A stretch of DNA of 64,000 nucleotides from Flammeovirga sp. OC4 (lineage in GTDB: Bacteria; Bacteroidota; Bacteroidia; Cytophagales; Flammeovirgaceae): positions 87,722 through 151,721 of the forward strand of contig NZ_JTAM01000012.1 of the NCBI RefSeq assembly GCF_000812565.1, read 5' to 3'. Of this stretch, positions 45,738 to 54,257 are shown piece after piece. Numbering within the stretch: the stretch's first letter is position 1; every line of letters starts with the position of its first letter. Both the position numbers and the translations under genes were made by a program. The notes below the pieces were generated by a model. The model was not told where the DNA came from. It did not search any database and worked only from the letters and a program-made list of their open reading frames with translations.

Positions 45738-46277
45738 ATGAAAAAGAATTTTGTACTAATTTCACTATTATTAATCGGCTTATTTTCATGTGACAATGAC
45801 ACTGATGAGCAAGGCCCACTACCAACAATCAGCAACTATACAGTTGAAGGTGAGCACGATCACGATTCTCATGAAAGATCGTTAGACGAAGGTGAAGAGA
45901 CAGAGTTAGAGATGGGTGGCGAAGCTCATATCGATGCTGAGTTAGCAGGACAAAACCTAAAAACAGTTTTATTAGATATTCACTGGGGTGAAGGTCATAC
46001 ACACGACCGTGTTCAAAGTGTAGAAGATTCAGTACAATGGACAGAAAAAATTGAGTGGAACTTTGGTGTAGAAGGTGGTTTAACACCTGAAGGAATTTTC
46101 CCTAGCAATCACGATTTCCACCAACACATTGATGTACCAGCTGAAATTGATGGCAAGCCAGTAAGAGAAGGTGAGTACCACTTTGTATTGTTCTTATGGG
46201 ATCAAGATGGTAACGAAACTCAACAAGCTTTAACAGTTCATGTTCACGCTCACGAAGAAGAAGAAGCAGAACTTTAA
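45738..46277 (+). CDS. His-rich DUF4625 lipoprotein
   Basis: A probable lipoprotein of 179 residues. The signal peptide ends LFSC with Cys18. The protein has 14 His residues in clusters: EHDHDSH (39-45), EGHTHD (85-90), NHDFHQH (124-130) and VHVHAH (167-172), with many Glu/Asp between them. The pattern DIHWGEGHTHD and EGEYHFVLFLWDQDGNE matches the DUF4625 family. Surface or periplasmic binding of a divalent metal (Cu or Zn) is inferred from the clusters. It is convergent with mbnH-mbnP and shares their terminator, which strengthens the metal connection. Confidence 0.82.
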   Translation: MKKNFVLISLLLIGLFSCDNDTDEQGPLPTISNYTVEGEHDHDSHERSLDEGEETELEMGGEAHIDAELAGQNLKTVLLDIHWGEGHTHDRVQSVEDSVQWTEKIEWNFGVEGGLTPEGIFPSNHDFHQHIDVPAEIDGKPVREGEYHFVLFLWDQDGNETQQALTVHVHAHEEEEAEL

Positions 46278-46293
46278 GAAGTTGTCAAAATAT

Positions 46294-46329
46294 AAAAAAA
46301 CACCGCAATTCACATTGCGGTGTTTTTTT
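46294..46329. terminator. Bidirectional terminator between the DUF4625 gene and mbnH
   Basis: CACCGCAA (46301-46308) pairs with TTGCGGTG (46315-46322), extended by an A7/T7 pair of tracts on both flanks. It serves both convergent genes. Confidence 0.95.
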
Positions 46330-46341
46330 ATGCCTTGAATT

Positions 46342-47352
46342 TTAATTTAACTCTAAAAAAGTTGAGTCCATCAGCGTCTCTAGAAAAGCAATTAAGTTCT
46401 CTCTTTCACTCATTTCGAAGTGAACTCCATTAATTAATGATGGATCAAGAGTAGGGGTAATTTGAATCTCTTTTTCGTAATGATCCAATACCTCGTTAAT
46501 TGTATTGAATCGACCATCATGCATATAAGGTGCAGTTGCAAAAAGATTACGAAGTGTAGGTGTTTTATACTTCAAAATATCTTCTTCTACTCTCGTAATA
46601 CGACCTCTTCCTTTATTTATTCCCTCATGTTGATCAGAATAAGTGGTGTCTAACCCATTATTGTGATATTCAAAGTCGGTGAAAAAAGGTTCTTTGTGAC
46701 AGCTGCTACATTTTTCTTGATAAACCCGATAACCTAAGCCTTCTTTTTCTGAGAATTGATACTTTCCACTCAAATAAGAATCATATTTACTTTGGTTTGA
46801 AATCAATGTTCTAACATATTGAGCCAATGCCCTCGCCAAATGTGCCGAATAAACTTTATCAATTCCAAACGCCTTTTTAAATTCCTTTCTATAATAAGTT
46901 GAGGCATTAATATTTGACATTAGAAGTTTTAAGTCTGCACCCATTTCATCCTCATGCGTTAAAGGTCCAAAGATGAGTGACTCAATATTTTTAGCTCCAC
47001 CGTCCCAAAACCAACCACTTGCCCATGCAATATTGATTAATGCAGGTGAGTTTCTCAACAATGGTTTATGACTTACTCCTTGAGTAGATAGAGAACTATT
47101 TTCTCCAAATCCATACTGAGGTTGATGACAATGTGCACATGATACTGTCGAATCCTTTGATAAATGCGGATCAAAAAAGAGTTTTTGACCTAATTCAACT
47201 TTTAAAGGATCCATTTCATTATGCTCAGGAGCAGGTATATTCTGATATGAAATGACAGAAGCTTGTCTATTTTCTTCACATGAAAATAAACAAGCTCCTA
47301 AAAATATCGTGATACCGATGAGTGGGACTATTTTGAGAAAATATCTTTCCAT
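46342..47352 (-). CDS. mbnH: MbnH-like di-heme cytochrome c peroxidase (MauG family)
   Basis: A di-heme c-type enzyme of 336 residues, periplasmic or lipid-anchored. Two heme-binding motifs: CAHCH (72-76) and CSSCH (215-219). FWDGGAKNIESL and MHDGRFNTINEVLDHY are MauG/cytochrome-peroxidase blocks. The N-terminal signal contains LGAC and LFSC, so lipidation at Cys21 or Cys25 is likely. In the MbnH branch this enzyme oxidises a Trp of its partner MbnP to kynurenine; the partner is the next gene upstream. The start overlaps the mbnP end by 25 nt; no later Met keeps the signal peptide. Ordinary peroxidase function is the alternative. Confidence 0.85.
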   Translation of the reverse strand: MERYFLKIVPLIGITIFLGACLFSCEENRQASVISYQNIPAPEHNEMDPLKVELGQKLFFDPHLSKDSTVSCAHCHQPQYGFGENSSLSTQGVSHKPLLRNSPALINIAWASGWFWDGGAKNIESLIFGPLTHEDEMGADLKLLMSNINASTYYRKEFKKAFGIDKVYSAHLARALAQYVRTLISNQSKYDSYLSGKYQFSEKEGLGYRVYQEKCSSCHKEPFFTDFEYHNNGLDTTYSDQHEGINKGRGRITRVEEDILKYKTPTLRNLFATAPYMHDGRFNTINEVLDHYEKEIQITPTLDPSLINGVHFEMSERENLIAFLETLMDSTFLELN

Positions 47353-48110
47353 TCGAACATCTGAGCGTAATTGTCAGCGATTAGTTGAGTATTAGGTCCA
47401 AACATGGTGTCTTGATCAGTATCATTATTGAAATCGATAAAATTCGTCTTTCTTTGACCTTCAGGTACTAAAGCTTCTTTTTTGTCACCGAAGATGAAAT
47501 CCACATGTACATCTAAAACGATTTCTTGTTTACTGTTCTGATTGAGGAAAATTTCCTTACCGCTAAATTTGACAGTTCTGTAATTTGCATCACCTCCAAT
47601 ATGGTATACAAGTCCTTTTGAGTTGGTATCATCAATTAATCGAAGACCTTCAACTAACATAAATTTGTAGCCAGTGTCCCAATTCCAAGCCATTCCATTG
47701 GCAGGGTCTAAATCTCCAATTTGATCAGTACTGTAGTTTGCGGAGTTATCAACACCTACGGAAAATTCCAACTCAGAAAAAGCACGATTAGGGAGCCCTG
47801 TTAGGACGATACTTGTATCAGCCTGATCAATCATTTCAATCAAATGATAGCTTTCAGGAATTTTATAATAATTGGTTGCTGAGGTGTCTCGCAACACAAC
47901 ATTGGACAAGTAAAAACGAAAATCACTAATGGTGTAGCTTTGACTTAATGCATTAATATATTCCTTATTGTAAGTCAAAGAAGTATCATCGTGAATTAGG
48001 TTAAATTTGATTGTTAATTCTCCTGTTCCTGCGGCGTCAAAGGTTTCTTTGTGAGAATCACACCCAATTAAAAAACAGGAAAATAAGAGTAATAAAAAGA
48101 TTTGCTTCAT
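47328..48110 (-). CDS. mbnP: MbnP-family copper-binding-type lipoprotein
   Basis: A probable lipoprotein of 260 residues; the signal ends LIGC with Cys17. Family hallmarks: LTIKFNLIHDD near the start, SDFRFYLSNV, GVDNSANYS, and GDLDPANGMAWNWDTGYKF, which holds Trp142 and Trp144 in the region where family members carry the Trp converted to kynurenine. VYHIGGD follows. MbnP proteins bind copper after modification by their MbnH partner, encoded directly downstream. The gene starts one base after the dcd stop, so it is probably co-transcribed with dcd. No methanobactin precursor or biosynthesis gene is visible. Confidence 0.85.
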   Translation of the reverse strand: MKQIFLLLLFSCFLIGCDSHKETFDAAGTGELTIKFNLIHDDTSLTYNKEYINALSQSYTISDFRFYLSNVVLRDTSATNYYKIPESYHLIEMIDQADTSIVLTGLPNRAFSELEFSVGVDNSANYSTDQIGDLDPANGMAWNWDTGYKFMLVEGLRLIDDTNSKGLVYHIGGDANYRTVKFSGKEIFLNQNSKQEIVLDVHVDFIFGDKKEALVPEGQRKTNFIDFNNDTDQDTMFGPNTQLIADNYAQMFEWKDIFSK

Positions 48111-48111
48111 G

Positions 48112-48648
48112 CTAAAATTTGTTTTTATACATCATTGATTCAACAGGTTTCATAGTTCTATCGATGTATTTTGCATCTTTCTTAATATGGTAATAATTTG
48201 TGATATCTCCTTCAACTTTAAAATAAAATAACTGACCAATAGGCATATTTTTATAAAGTCTAACTGGCTGTGCTACACTGATCTCTAAAGTCCATGTATT
48301 ACAAAACCCTACATCGCCTGCTCTGGAGTTTGCATTGATACTGATACCTAGTCTACCAACACTAGAAAGCCCTTCTAAAAAAGCAACATGTTCAAGTGTT
48401 TCGGTATACTCTTTCGTCACACCTAAATAAATTTTCCCAGGGTGAAGGATGATGCCTTCATCTGGAATTTCAAACGTTTCGATTTCGTTATGGGCTTTCG
48501 CATCTAAAACCTCGTTTTTATAAACGGCAAGATGTCTACCCAAATGAACGTCATAGGAGTTTGTTCCTAAACATTCTTTATTGAAAGGTTCAATCAAGAT
48601 GGAACCTTTCTCTATTTCTTCTAATATTTTAGTGTCTGATAGTATCAT
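48112..48648 (-). CDS. dcd: dCTP deaminase
   Basis: Deaminates dCTP to dUTP for thymidylate synthesis; cytoplasmic, 178 residues, trimeric in the family. Visible blocks: SDTKILEEIEKGSI at the N-terminus, the catalytic and binding segment EGLSSVGRLGISINANSRAG (family EGxSSxGR), then FCNTWTLEISV with the catalytic Glu, and MPIGQLFYF. It is first gene of dcd-mbnP-mbnH with almost no spacing, an unexpected partnership. Alternative bifunctional forms cannot be excluded. Confidence 0.92.
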   Translation of the reverse strand: MILSDTKILEEIEKGSILIEPFNKECLGTNSYDVHLGRHLAVYKNEVLDAKAHNEIETFEIPDEGIILHPGKIYLGVTKEYTETLEHVAFLEGLSSVGRLGISINANSRAGDVGFCNTWTLEISVAQPVRLYKNMPIGQLFYFKVEGDITNYYHIKKDAKYIDRTMKPVESMMYKNKF

Positions 48649-48773
48649 TTATTTCCAATGATAGGACTATTGTTTAAATTGGAAAATCTATAATTTTTTT
48701 CACAAATGAGATGCCATGACGTGTTGAATAACTATCCTATGACATTTTATTTGATGTAAAGAAAAATTTAGAC

Positions 48774-49958
48774 TTACTCTACATAAAGCACCAACCCTTT
48801 AAGGTATTCATTTTCAGGGTAAAATATATTAATTGGGTGACAGTTTGGTTGCGTAGTTTGATGTAAAATTCGTACGTTTCTATGTGCTTCAGCAGCAGCT
48901 TGGAATACAATTTTTCTAAACAGCTCTTTATCAATCTTCTGAGAACATGAGAAGGTGAAAATAATGCCGCCTGGCTTAATTTTTCTCAATGCCTTTAAGT
49001 TAAGCTGTTTGTAACCTCTTGCTGCAGCAGTTACAGCTTTGGCTGATTTGGCGAAAGCAGGAGGGTCAAGAATGACTACATCATAATCATCTCTTTCCAT
49101 TTTTGTTAGATGCTCGAATACATCGGCACAATAGCCTTTATGTTCGCCTTTGTCGAATCCATTCAATAAGGCATTCTCATCACAAAGATCAATTGCACTT
49201 TGAGAGGCGTCTACAGAGTGAACTAAAGTAGCACCAGCTTTAAGGGCATACATGCTAAACCCACCACTGTAGCTGAAAGTATTTAATACTTTGGCTCCTT
49301 TAGAATACTTTCCCACTAATGCTCTAGCATCTCTCTGATCCAAAAAGAAGCCTGTTTTTTGTCCAGTTTCAACATTCACCCAAAACTTCACACCATTTTC
49401 TAAGACCTCTACTTTTGGAGATCCTTGTTGCTCTGTTAACCAACCTTTAGGTGTTTCTACATTTTCAAGACGCTTAGAAATTTCTTTACTCTTGTTGTAA
49501 ATTCTTTCAAAACCTAATGCTTGAAATGCTTTTACAATCATAGGAGCGATACGGTCCACTCCTTTGATCAAAATTTGAAGTGAAATCAAGTCATTGTAGA
49601 CATCTGCAATCAGTCCAGGGAAAAAGTCACCTTCTCCATGTATTAAACGGTAACAATTGGTTTCATCAGAAATGACATGAGCTTTTCTTAGAGCATAAGC
49701 TTTTGCAATTTTATCCGACCAATATTCTTGAGTATTTGGATCAAGTTCTTTTCTTGTGTACTCAAAAACTCTACAAACAATCTGGTTGCCTGGTGCATAA
49801 AAACCATAACCTAAACGTTTATCATTGCTATGAACAATTTCAACGATGTCTCCATCATTTAAACCTTCTGGCATTTTTGCTACAGCTCCAGAGTAAACCC
49901 AAGGGTGTCTGTTTTCTAAGGCTTTTAGCTTATTCTTTTTTATATGTATTTTTTCCAA
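48774..49958 (-). CDS. rlmI: 23S rRNA (cytosine) methyltransferase, RlmI type
   Basis: A SAM-dependent RNA methyltransferase, 394 residues. An N-terminal PUA domain (HPWVYSGAVAKMPEGLNDGD), an EEHEP-like middle domain, then a Rossmann catalytic domain with VLNTFSYSGGFSMYALKAGA (motif I), VILDPPAFAKS (motif IV) and TFSCSQ containing the catalytic Cys (motif VI). These match the RlmI/RlmK group that methylates m5C1962 in E. coli. Start and length agree with the family. It is 6 nt after the glycosyltransferase gene on the same strand, so probably co-transcribed. Confidence 0.93.
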   Translation of the reverse strand: MEKIHIKKNKLKALENRHPWVYSGAVAKMPEGLNDGDIVEIVHSNDKRLGYGFYAPGNQIVCRVFEYTRKELDPNTQEYWSDKIAKAYALRKAHVISDETNCYRLIHGEGDFFPGLIADVYNDLISLQILIKGVDRIAPMIVKAFQALGFERIYNKSKEISKRLENVETPKGWLTEQQGSPKVEVLENGVKFWVNVETGQKTGFFLDQRDARALVGKYSKGAKVLNTFSYSGGFSMYALKAGATLVHSVDASQSAIDLCDENALLNGFDKGEHKGYCADVFEHLTKMERDDYDVVILDPPAFAKSAKAVTAAARGYKQLNLKALRKIKPGGIIFTFSCSQKIDKELFRKIVFQAAAEAHRNVRILHQTTQPNCHPINIFYPENEYLKGLVLYVE

Positions 49959-49964
49959 TTTCTT

Positions 49965-50759
49965 CTATTTAACGTCAGCTCCTTTCATTATATTTTTTAA
50001 CTTCATCAACTTCTCAAATGCGAAGCTAGGTATAGTTTTCCTTAATAAGTTGACGTATTTTTCGTACCTGATCAATGAATTATAATACTCATCTACTTCA
50101 GGCGTATCCATTTTTTCTTTGACAATTTTCCAAGTCTCCATTTTAGAATCAACAGACCCTAAGTCAGACAATCCACCTGCAGCAAATTTTGCTACAAAGA
50201 GATCAACATGTTGAAATGGAGCACCTTCATACCATCTGTTAAAGATAAAATGAAAGTCTGCTGAAATATTCCATTTTTCCCATTCAAAAGGGAACTGAAT
50301 TAAAAGGTCTCTTTTTACAAATAAAGCTTGGTGACTACAAACCATACCTTTCCAAAGTTGGTTAGGCCCCACTGCTTTTTTGATTTTGGTTAGGTGTTCG
50401 TACACTACTTCATGATTACCATACAATAGTTGTACAGCAGGTTGTAGCTGAGCAAACATTTGCGAGATAGTAGAATTCTCGTAGAAAGTGTCTCCAGCAT
50501 TCATATAAATAACCCAATCTCCGGAAGCTAATCGGGCTCCTTTGTTCATTGCATCATATATGCCTTTATCCTTTTCAGAAACAACTACATGAATGTTTTC
50601 TTTGTATTTTTCAATGATTTCAGGAGTCTTGTCTTTGGAGGCTCCATCAACTACTATATACTCTAAATTGGGATAATCTTGTTGAATAACACTTTGTATT
50701 GTGTCTTCAATTTCATTTTCACAATTATATGAAATAGTGATCACGCTTATTTTAACCAT
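49965..50759 (-). CDS. Family 2 glycosyltransferase
   Basis: A GT-A fold glycosyltransferase of 264 residues acting on surface glycans. MVKISVITISYNCENEIED starts the nucleotide-sugar fold, with IVVDGASKDKTPEII and GIYDAMNKGARLASGDWVIY, then NAGD in the DxD position. There is no membrane helix. The start at 50759 is preferred to 50780; an excellent -7 element TATCTTTG (complement of 50767-50774) lies only 7 nt before it, which would make the mRNA nearly leaderless. Acceptor and sugar are unknown. Confidence 0.88.
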   Translation of the reverse strand: MVKISVITISYNCENEIEDTIQSVIQQDYPNLEYIVVDGASKDKTPEIIEKYKENIHVVVSEKDKGIYDAMNKGARLASGDWVIYMNAGDTFYENSTISQMFAQLQPAVQLLYGNHEVVYEHLTKIKKAVGPNQLWKGMVCSHQALFVKRDLLIQFPFEWEKWNISADFHFIFNRWYEGAPFQHVDLFVAKFAAGGLSDLGSVDSKMETWKIVKEKMDTPEVDEYYNSLIRYEKYVNLLRKTIPSFAFEKLMKLKNIMKGADVK

Positions 50760-50910
50760 AAATACAAAGATAATAATCAAAGAATATCTTTCTGAAAAAT
50801 TGTATTATAAATTAAGTGTTGTTGGGTAATTGGAGTACTCAATGTAGTATTTTGATTCAATATGAATGACTTTAAAAAACGAAAAAAATACAACTATTAA
50901 GGATGTATCT

Positions 50911-50940
50911 TTTGACTTTTATCACAAAGGAGTAATTTTG
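50911..50940 (+). promoter_or_regulatory. argS promoter
   Basis: TTTG (50911-50914), 18-bp spacer, TAATTTTG (50933-50940), a close consensus match 44 nt before the argS start codon. Confidence 0.75.
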
Positions 50941-50984
50941 CAGATCAATTTGCTTTTGGAAGCAATAAAAATCTTAATTAGAAA

Positions 50985-52901
50985 ATGGAGCAACAAATTA
51001 TAAATGGTATTGCCGAAGCAGTAAAGGCAATTTATGATGTAGAATTACCTACTTCCAGAATTGTATTACAACCTACAAAAAAAGAGTTTGAAGGTTCTTT
51101 GACTTTCGTGACTTTTTCATTGACAAAGCAATTGGGTAAAAATCCAGTACAAATTGGTGAGGAAATCGGAAAGTACTTAAAAGAAAATACGGAGGCAGTT
51201 GCCGATTATAATATTGTAAAAGGATTCTTAAACTTAGTCATCAGTAAAGGAGTTTGGGTAAATACTTTAGCGGAAATTGCTGAAGACAAAAATTATGGCC
51301 ACTTACCAAGCAATGGTGAGAAGGTAATGGTAGAGTATTCTTCTCCAAATACAAATAAACCGCTTCACTTAGGTCACTTGAGAAATAACTTCTTGGGTCA
51401 CTCAGTATCTTTGATTTTAGATGCCGCAGGATATGATGTGCAGAAAGTAAACCTTGTCAATGATAGAGGTATTCATATCTGTAAATCAATGTTGGCTTAC
51501 ACAAAGTTCGGGAAAGGTGAGGAACCTAGTGAAACGTTGAAAGGTGATAAATTGGTGGGTAACTACTATGTAGCTTTTGATAAGGCATACAAAGAAGAGA
51601 TAGCACAATTAATTGAAGAAAAGCAATCGGACTATCCTTCTTTAGAAGGTGTTGAAGACTTAAAAGCATTGAAGAAGTCAATTGAGGCTAAAGGTGCTTC
51701 TAAGAAAAATAAGATTCCTTTAACAGACGAAGAGAAAGTTCAGATTAAAGATATTAAAGCATTATTTGAGTATGCAGAGAAAAATGCACCTCTTTTATTA
51801 GAGGCTCAAGAAATGTTGAGAAAGTGGGAGGCAGGAGACGAAGAGACTGTTGCCCTATGGAAAAAAATGAACGATTGGGTATACGCTGGTTTTGCTCAGT
51901 CCTATGAAATGATGGGTGTTGAATTCGATAATGTATATTATGAATCTCAAACTTATCTTTTAGGTAAAGACATCGTTCAGGAAGGTTTAGATAAAGGTGT
52001 TTTCTTTAAGAAGGAAAATGGTTCTGTTTGGATCGACCTCAAAGCAGAAAAACTAGATGAGAAGTTAGTGCTTAGAGGAGACGGTACTGCCGTTTATATG
52101 ACTCAAGATATGGGTACTGCTGATTTGAAGTACAAAGATTTTGGAATGAATAAGTCTGTTTATGTAGTGGGTAACGAGCAAGATTACCACTTCAAAGTAT
52201 TACAGGCTATCATGAAAAAAATGGGTCGTTCTTATGCTGATGGAATTTACCACTTATCATATGGTATGGTAGAATTGCCAGAAGGTAAAATGAAGTCTCG
52301 TGAGGGGACTGTAGTTGATGCAGATGATTTAATCCAAGAAATGATTGACACCGCTCAAGAAAGAACGGAAGAATCAGGTAAAATCGATGGATTTACTGCT
52401 GAGGAAGCAAAAGTATTATTTAAACAATTAGCACTTGGAGCACTTAAATATTACTTACTGAAAGTTGATCCTAAGAAAACAATGCTTTTCAATCCTAAGG
52501 AATCGATTGATTTCCAAGGTGATACAGGTGTTTATATTCAATATAATCATGCTAAAATACAAGCGTTATTGAGAAGAGCGGATAAAGATGGTATTGATTA
52601 TTCTGTTGCAGCTTATAAAGGTTTGACAGAAATCTCAGAAGCAGAGGCTGATTTAGTGGCATTATTATCAAAACTGAACGATAAAATTGTTGAATCTGCA
52701 GATGCATATGCTCCATCAATTATTGCTAATTACGCTTTTGATGTGGCAAAACAATATTCTAAAGTGTATTCTGAATCACCTATTTTCAATGAAGAGGATG
52801 ATCAGAAAAAGGCATTTAGAATTGCATTATCAAAACAATCATCTGATGCAATCAGAATTGCATTGAGCTTGATTGGTGTTCAATCTCCGTCAAGAATGTA
52901 A
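50985..52901 (+). CDS. argS: Arginyl-tRNA synthetase
   Basis: Class I synthetase charging tRNA-Arg; cytoplasmic, 638 residues. The HIGH motif is HLGH (128-131) in SPNTNKPLHLGHLRNN. The KMSKS loop appears as GKMKSREG, as in many ArgS proteins where the second Lys is absent. The N-terminal additive domain and the C-terminal ending ...SPSRM are family-typical. It is about 60 residues longer than E. coli ArgS, mainly through a Lys/Glu-rich insertion after residue 210 (EAKGASKKNKIPLTDEEK), which I associate with Bacteroidota copies. Confidence 0.96.
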   Translation: MEQQIINGIAEAVKAIYDVELPTSRIVLQPTKKEFEGSLTFVTFSLTKQLGKNPVQIGEEIGKYLKENTEAVADYNIVKGFLNLVISKGVWVNTLAEIAEDKNYGHLPSNGEKVMVEYSSPNTNKPLHLGHLRNNFLGHSVSLILDAAGYDVQKVNLVNDRGIHICKSMLAYTKFGKGEEPSETLKGDKLVGNYYVAFDKAYKEEIAQLIEEKQSDYPSLEGVEDLKALKKSIEAKGASKKNKIPLTDEEKVQIKDIKALFEYAEKNAPLLLEAQEMLRKWEAGDEETVALWKKMNDWVYAGFAQSYEMMGVEFDNVYYESQTYLLGKDIVQEGLDKGVFFKKENGSVWIDLKAEKLDEKLVLRGDGTAVYMTQDMGTADLKYKDFGMNKSVYVVGNEQDYHFKVLQAIMKKMGRSYADGIYHLSYGMVELPEGKMKSREGTVVDADDLIQEMIDTAQERTEESGKIDGFTAEEAKVLFKQLALGALKYYLLKVDPKKTMLFNPKESIDFQGDTGVYIQYNHAKIQALLRRADKDGIDYSVAAYKGLTEISEAEADLVALLSKLNDKIVESADAYAPSIIANYAFDVAKQYSKVYSESPIFNEEDDQKKAFRIALSKQSSDAIRIALSLIGVQSPSRM

Positions 52902-52917
52902 TCTTAATTATAGATAA

Positions 52918-52957
52918 CTTAAAAGGCTACTTTTTCATTGAGGAAGTAGCCTTTTAT
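52918..52957 (+). terminator. Intrinsic terminator of argS
   Basis: AAAAGGCTACTT (52921-52932) pairs perfectly with AAGTAGCCTTTT (52944-52955), followed by ATTGTTT. The U-tract is short on the plus strand. The stem may also help end the convergent thioesterase transcript. Confidence 0.8.
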
Positions 52958-52979
52958 TGTTTAAGTATTTCTATGCAAC

Positions 52980-53390
52980 CTACGCAGTAGTTGTAGGAAT
53001 TGGCTTAGGCTTTTTATCATCATCTATAGAGACATAAACAAAAGTACCTTCTGTAACAAGGTAGTTATGAAGATCGGTATGTCCTTTTAATAATGGTTTA
53101 GCCCATACTTCTAAATGAATTTTTAAAGAAGTTCTACCTGTTTTTACCACTTCACCATATACGCATACAGCATCTCCAACGCTTACAGGTTTATGAAATG
53201 TCATACCATCTACGGCTACAGTTACAGTTCTTCCAAGTGCTGTTTCCTTTGCTAAAATTCCTCCCGCAATATCCATCTGGGACATAATCCATCCACCAAA
53301 AATATCTCCATTTGCATTGGTGTCAGCAGGCATAGCTAGTGTACGAAGTAATAGATCTCCCTTAGGAGTGTTATTGTCCAACATAATCAA
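52980..53390 (-). CDS. yciA: Acyl-CoA thioesterase, hotdog fold (YciA type)
   Basis: Hydrolyses acyl-CoA thioesters; cytoplasmic, 136 residues, close to YciA (132). The catalytic segment TNANGDIFGGWIMSQMDIAGG is followed by VAVDGMTFHKPVSVGDAV, the standard hotdog pattern with the active-site Asp. Substrate range is broad in the family. An alternative start two codons in (53384) is possible. It is monocistronic and convergent with argS. Confidence 0.9.
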   Translation of the reverse strand: MIMLDNNTPKGDLLLRTLAMPADTNANGDIFGGWIMSQMDIAGGILAKETALGRTVTVAVDGMTFHKPVSVGDAVCVYGEVVKTGRTSLKIHLEVWAKPLLKGHTDLHNYLVTEGTFVYVSIDDDKKPKPIPTTTA

Positions 53391-53757
53391 AAAGTTTAGG
53401 TGTATATCTGCGAATATATGAATATTTATTTTCTGTTATCTTGAGTTTAAAAAATAAGATTTTAGTGTATTCTTTACAGGTAAAATATAATTATTTTAAT
53501 AAGCGATTATTAGTGTTGTTGTAAGGTGTTGAAAATCTGATGATTACGATATAATCATTCTAAATAAAAAATTAATATAGATTTTTTAATATTTTAATGC
53601 ATACTTCTAATATTTTTGGCTACCTTGCATATATATGAGTTGAGTTTCTTATTTATAACTATTTAAAATACGGTAGTTTCCAGTTTTGGATCGTTTTTCA
53701 CATTTGATATTTCATCTCAATATTTGTTTTTTTTATTACCATTTTTATTTGTTGAAG
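53391..53757. other. AT-rich intergenic region, possible long leader of the RRM gene
   Basis: These 367 bp contain no ORF I can support. TATTTTTG and TACCTTGC (about 53611-53630) look like -7 elements without a clear -33 box. If transcription starts there, the RRM gene has a leader of 120 nt or more that is T-rich just before the start codon. Leader-based control is conceivable, but no riboswitch fold is recognised. Confidence 0.35.
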
Positions 53758-54111
53758 ATGAATATCTTTGTAGCAAAATTAAATTACAATACTCAAGAAG
53801 AAGCGTTAAGAGTATTATTTGAAAACTTTGGGGAAGTTTCCTCTGCTAAAGTAGTATACGATCGTGAAACAGAACGTTCAAAAGGATTTGGTTTCGTAGA
53901 GATGCCAAACGACGAAGAAGCGACAACTGCTATCGAAAATTTGAATGAATCAGAATTAGATGGCCGTACTATTGTAGTAAAACAAGCTCGTCCACGTGAG
54001 AACAACGGTGGTAACCGTGGTGGTGGATATGGCGGTGGTAACCGCGGTGGTGGTTACGGCGGCGGCGGCTATGGCGGCGGCGGTTACAATAGAGGTGGTG
54101 GAAGATACTAA
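53758..54111 (+). CDS. RRM-domain RNA-binding protein with glycine-rich tail
   Basis: A small single-RRM protein of 117 residues, similar to cyanobacterial and Bacteroidota Rbp proteins. The start MNIFVAKLNYNTQEEALRVLF carries RNP2 (IFVAKL) at the very N-terminus; the frame reaches back to 53686, but that part is not protein-like. RNP1 is SKGFGFVEM. The last about 35 residues are a Gly/Arg/Tyr tail (NRGGGYGGG repeats) like eukaryotic RGG boxes, encoded by GC-rich repeats unlike the surroundings. It probably acts as an RNA chaperone; cold induction is known for relatives. Confidence 0.93.
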   Translation: MNIFVAKLNYNTQEEALRVLFENFGEVSSAKVVYDRETERSKGFGFVEMPNDEEATTAIENLNESELDGRTIVVKQARPRENNGGNRGGGYGGGNRGGGYGGGGYGGGGYNRGGGRY

Positions 54112-54138
54112 TTCTACAACATCTAAGTAATTATATCC

Positions 54139-54175
54139 GAAGGTCTAACAACTAAGATTGTTAGACCTTTTTCTT
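54139..54175 (+). terminator. Intrinsic terminator of the RRM gene
   Basis: AAGGTCTAACAA (54140-54151) pairs perfectly with TTGTTAGACCTT (54158-54169), followed by a T-rich tract. Confidence 0.92.
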
Positions 54176-54257
54176 TTGCCCAAAGAATTTACTATCTTAT
54201 TATTTACCCTTAATTATTTAGTGATTAAGTACACGGATACCCAAAAACAATCATGAA

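Noticed and set aside
47328..47352. Possible frameshift at the mbnP/mbnH overlap
   Set aside because: Both genes have complete, family-like ends and starts; a 25-nt overlap in different frames is compatible with normal translation.
54000..54105. GC-rich tandem repeat as a mobile or CRISPR-like element
   Set aside because: It is the coding repeat of the glycine-rich RRM tail, in frame and without spacers.
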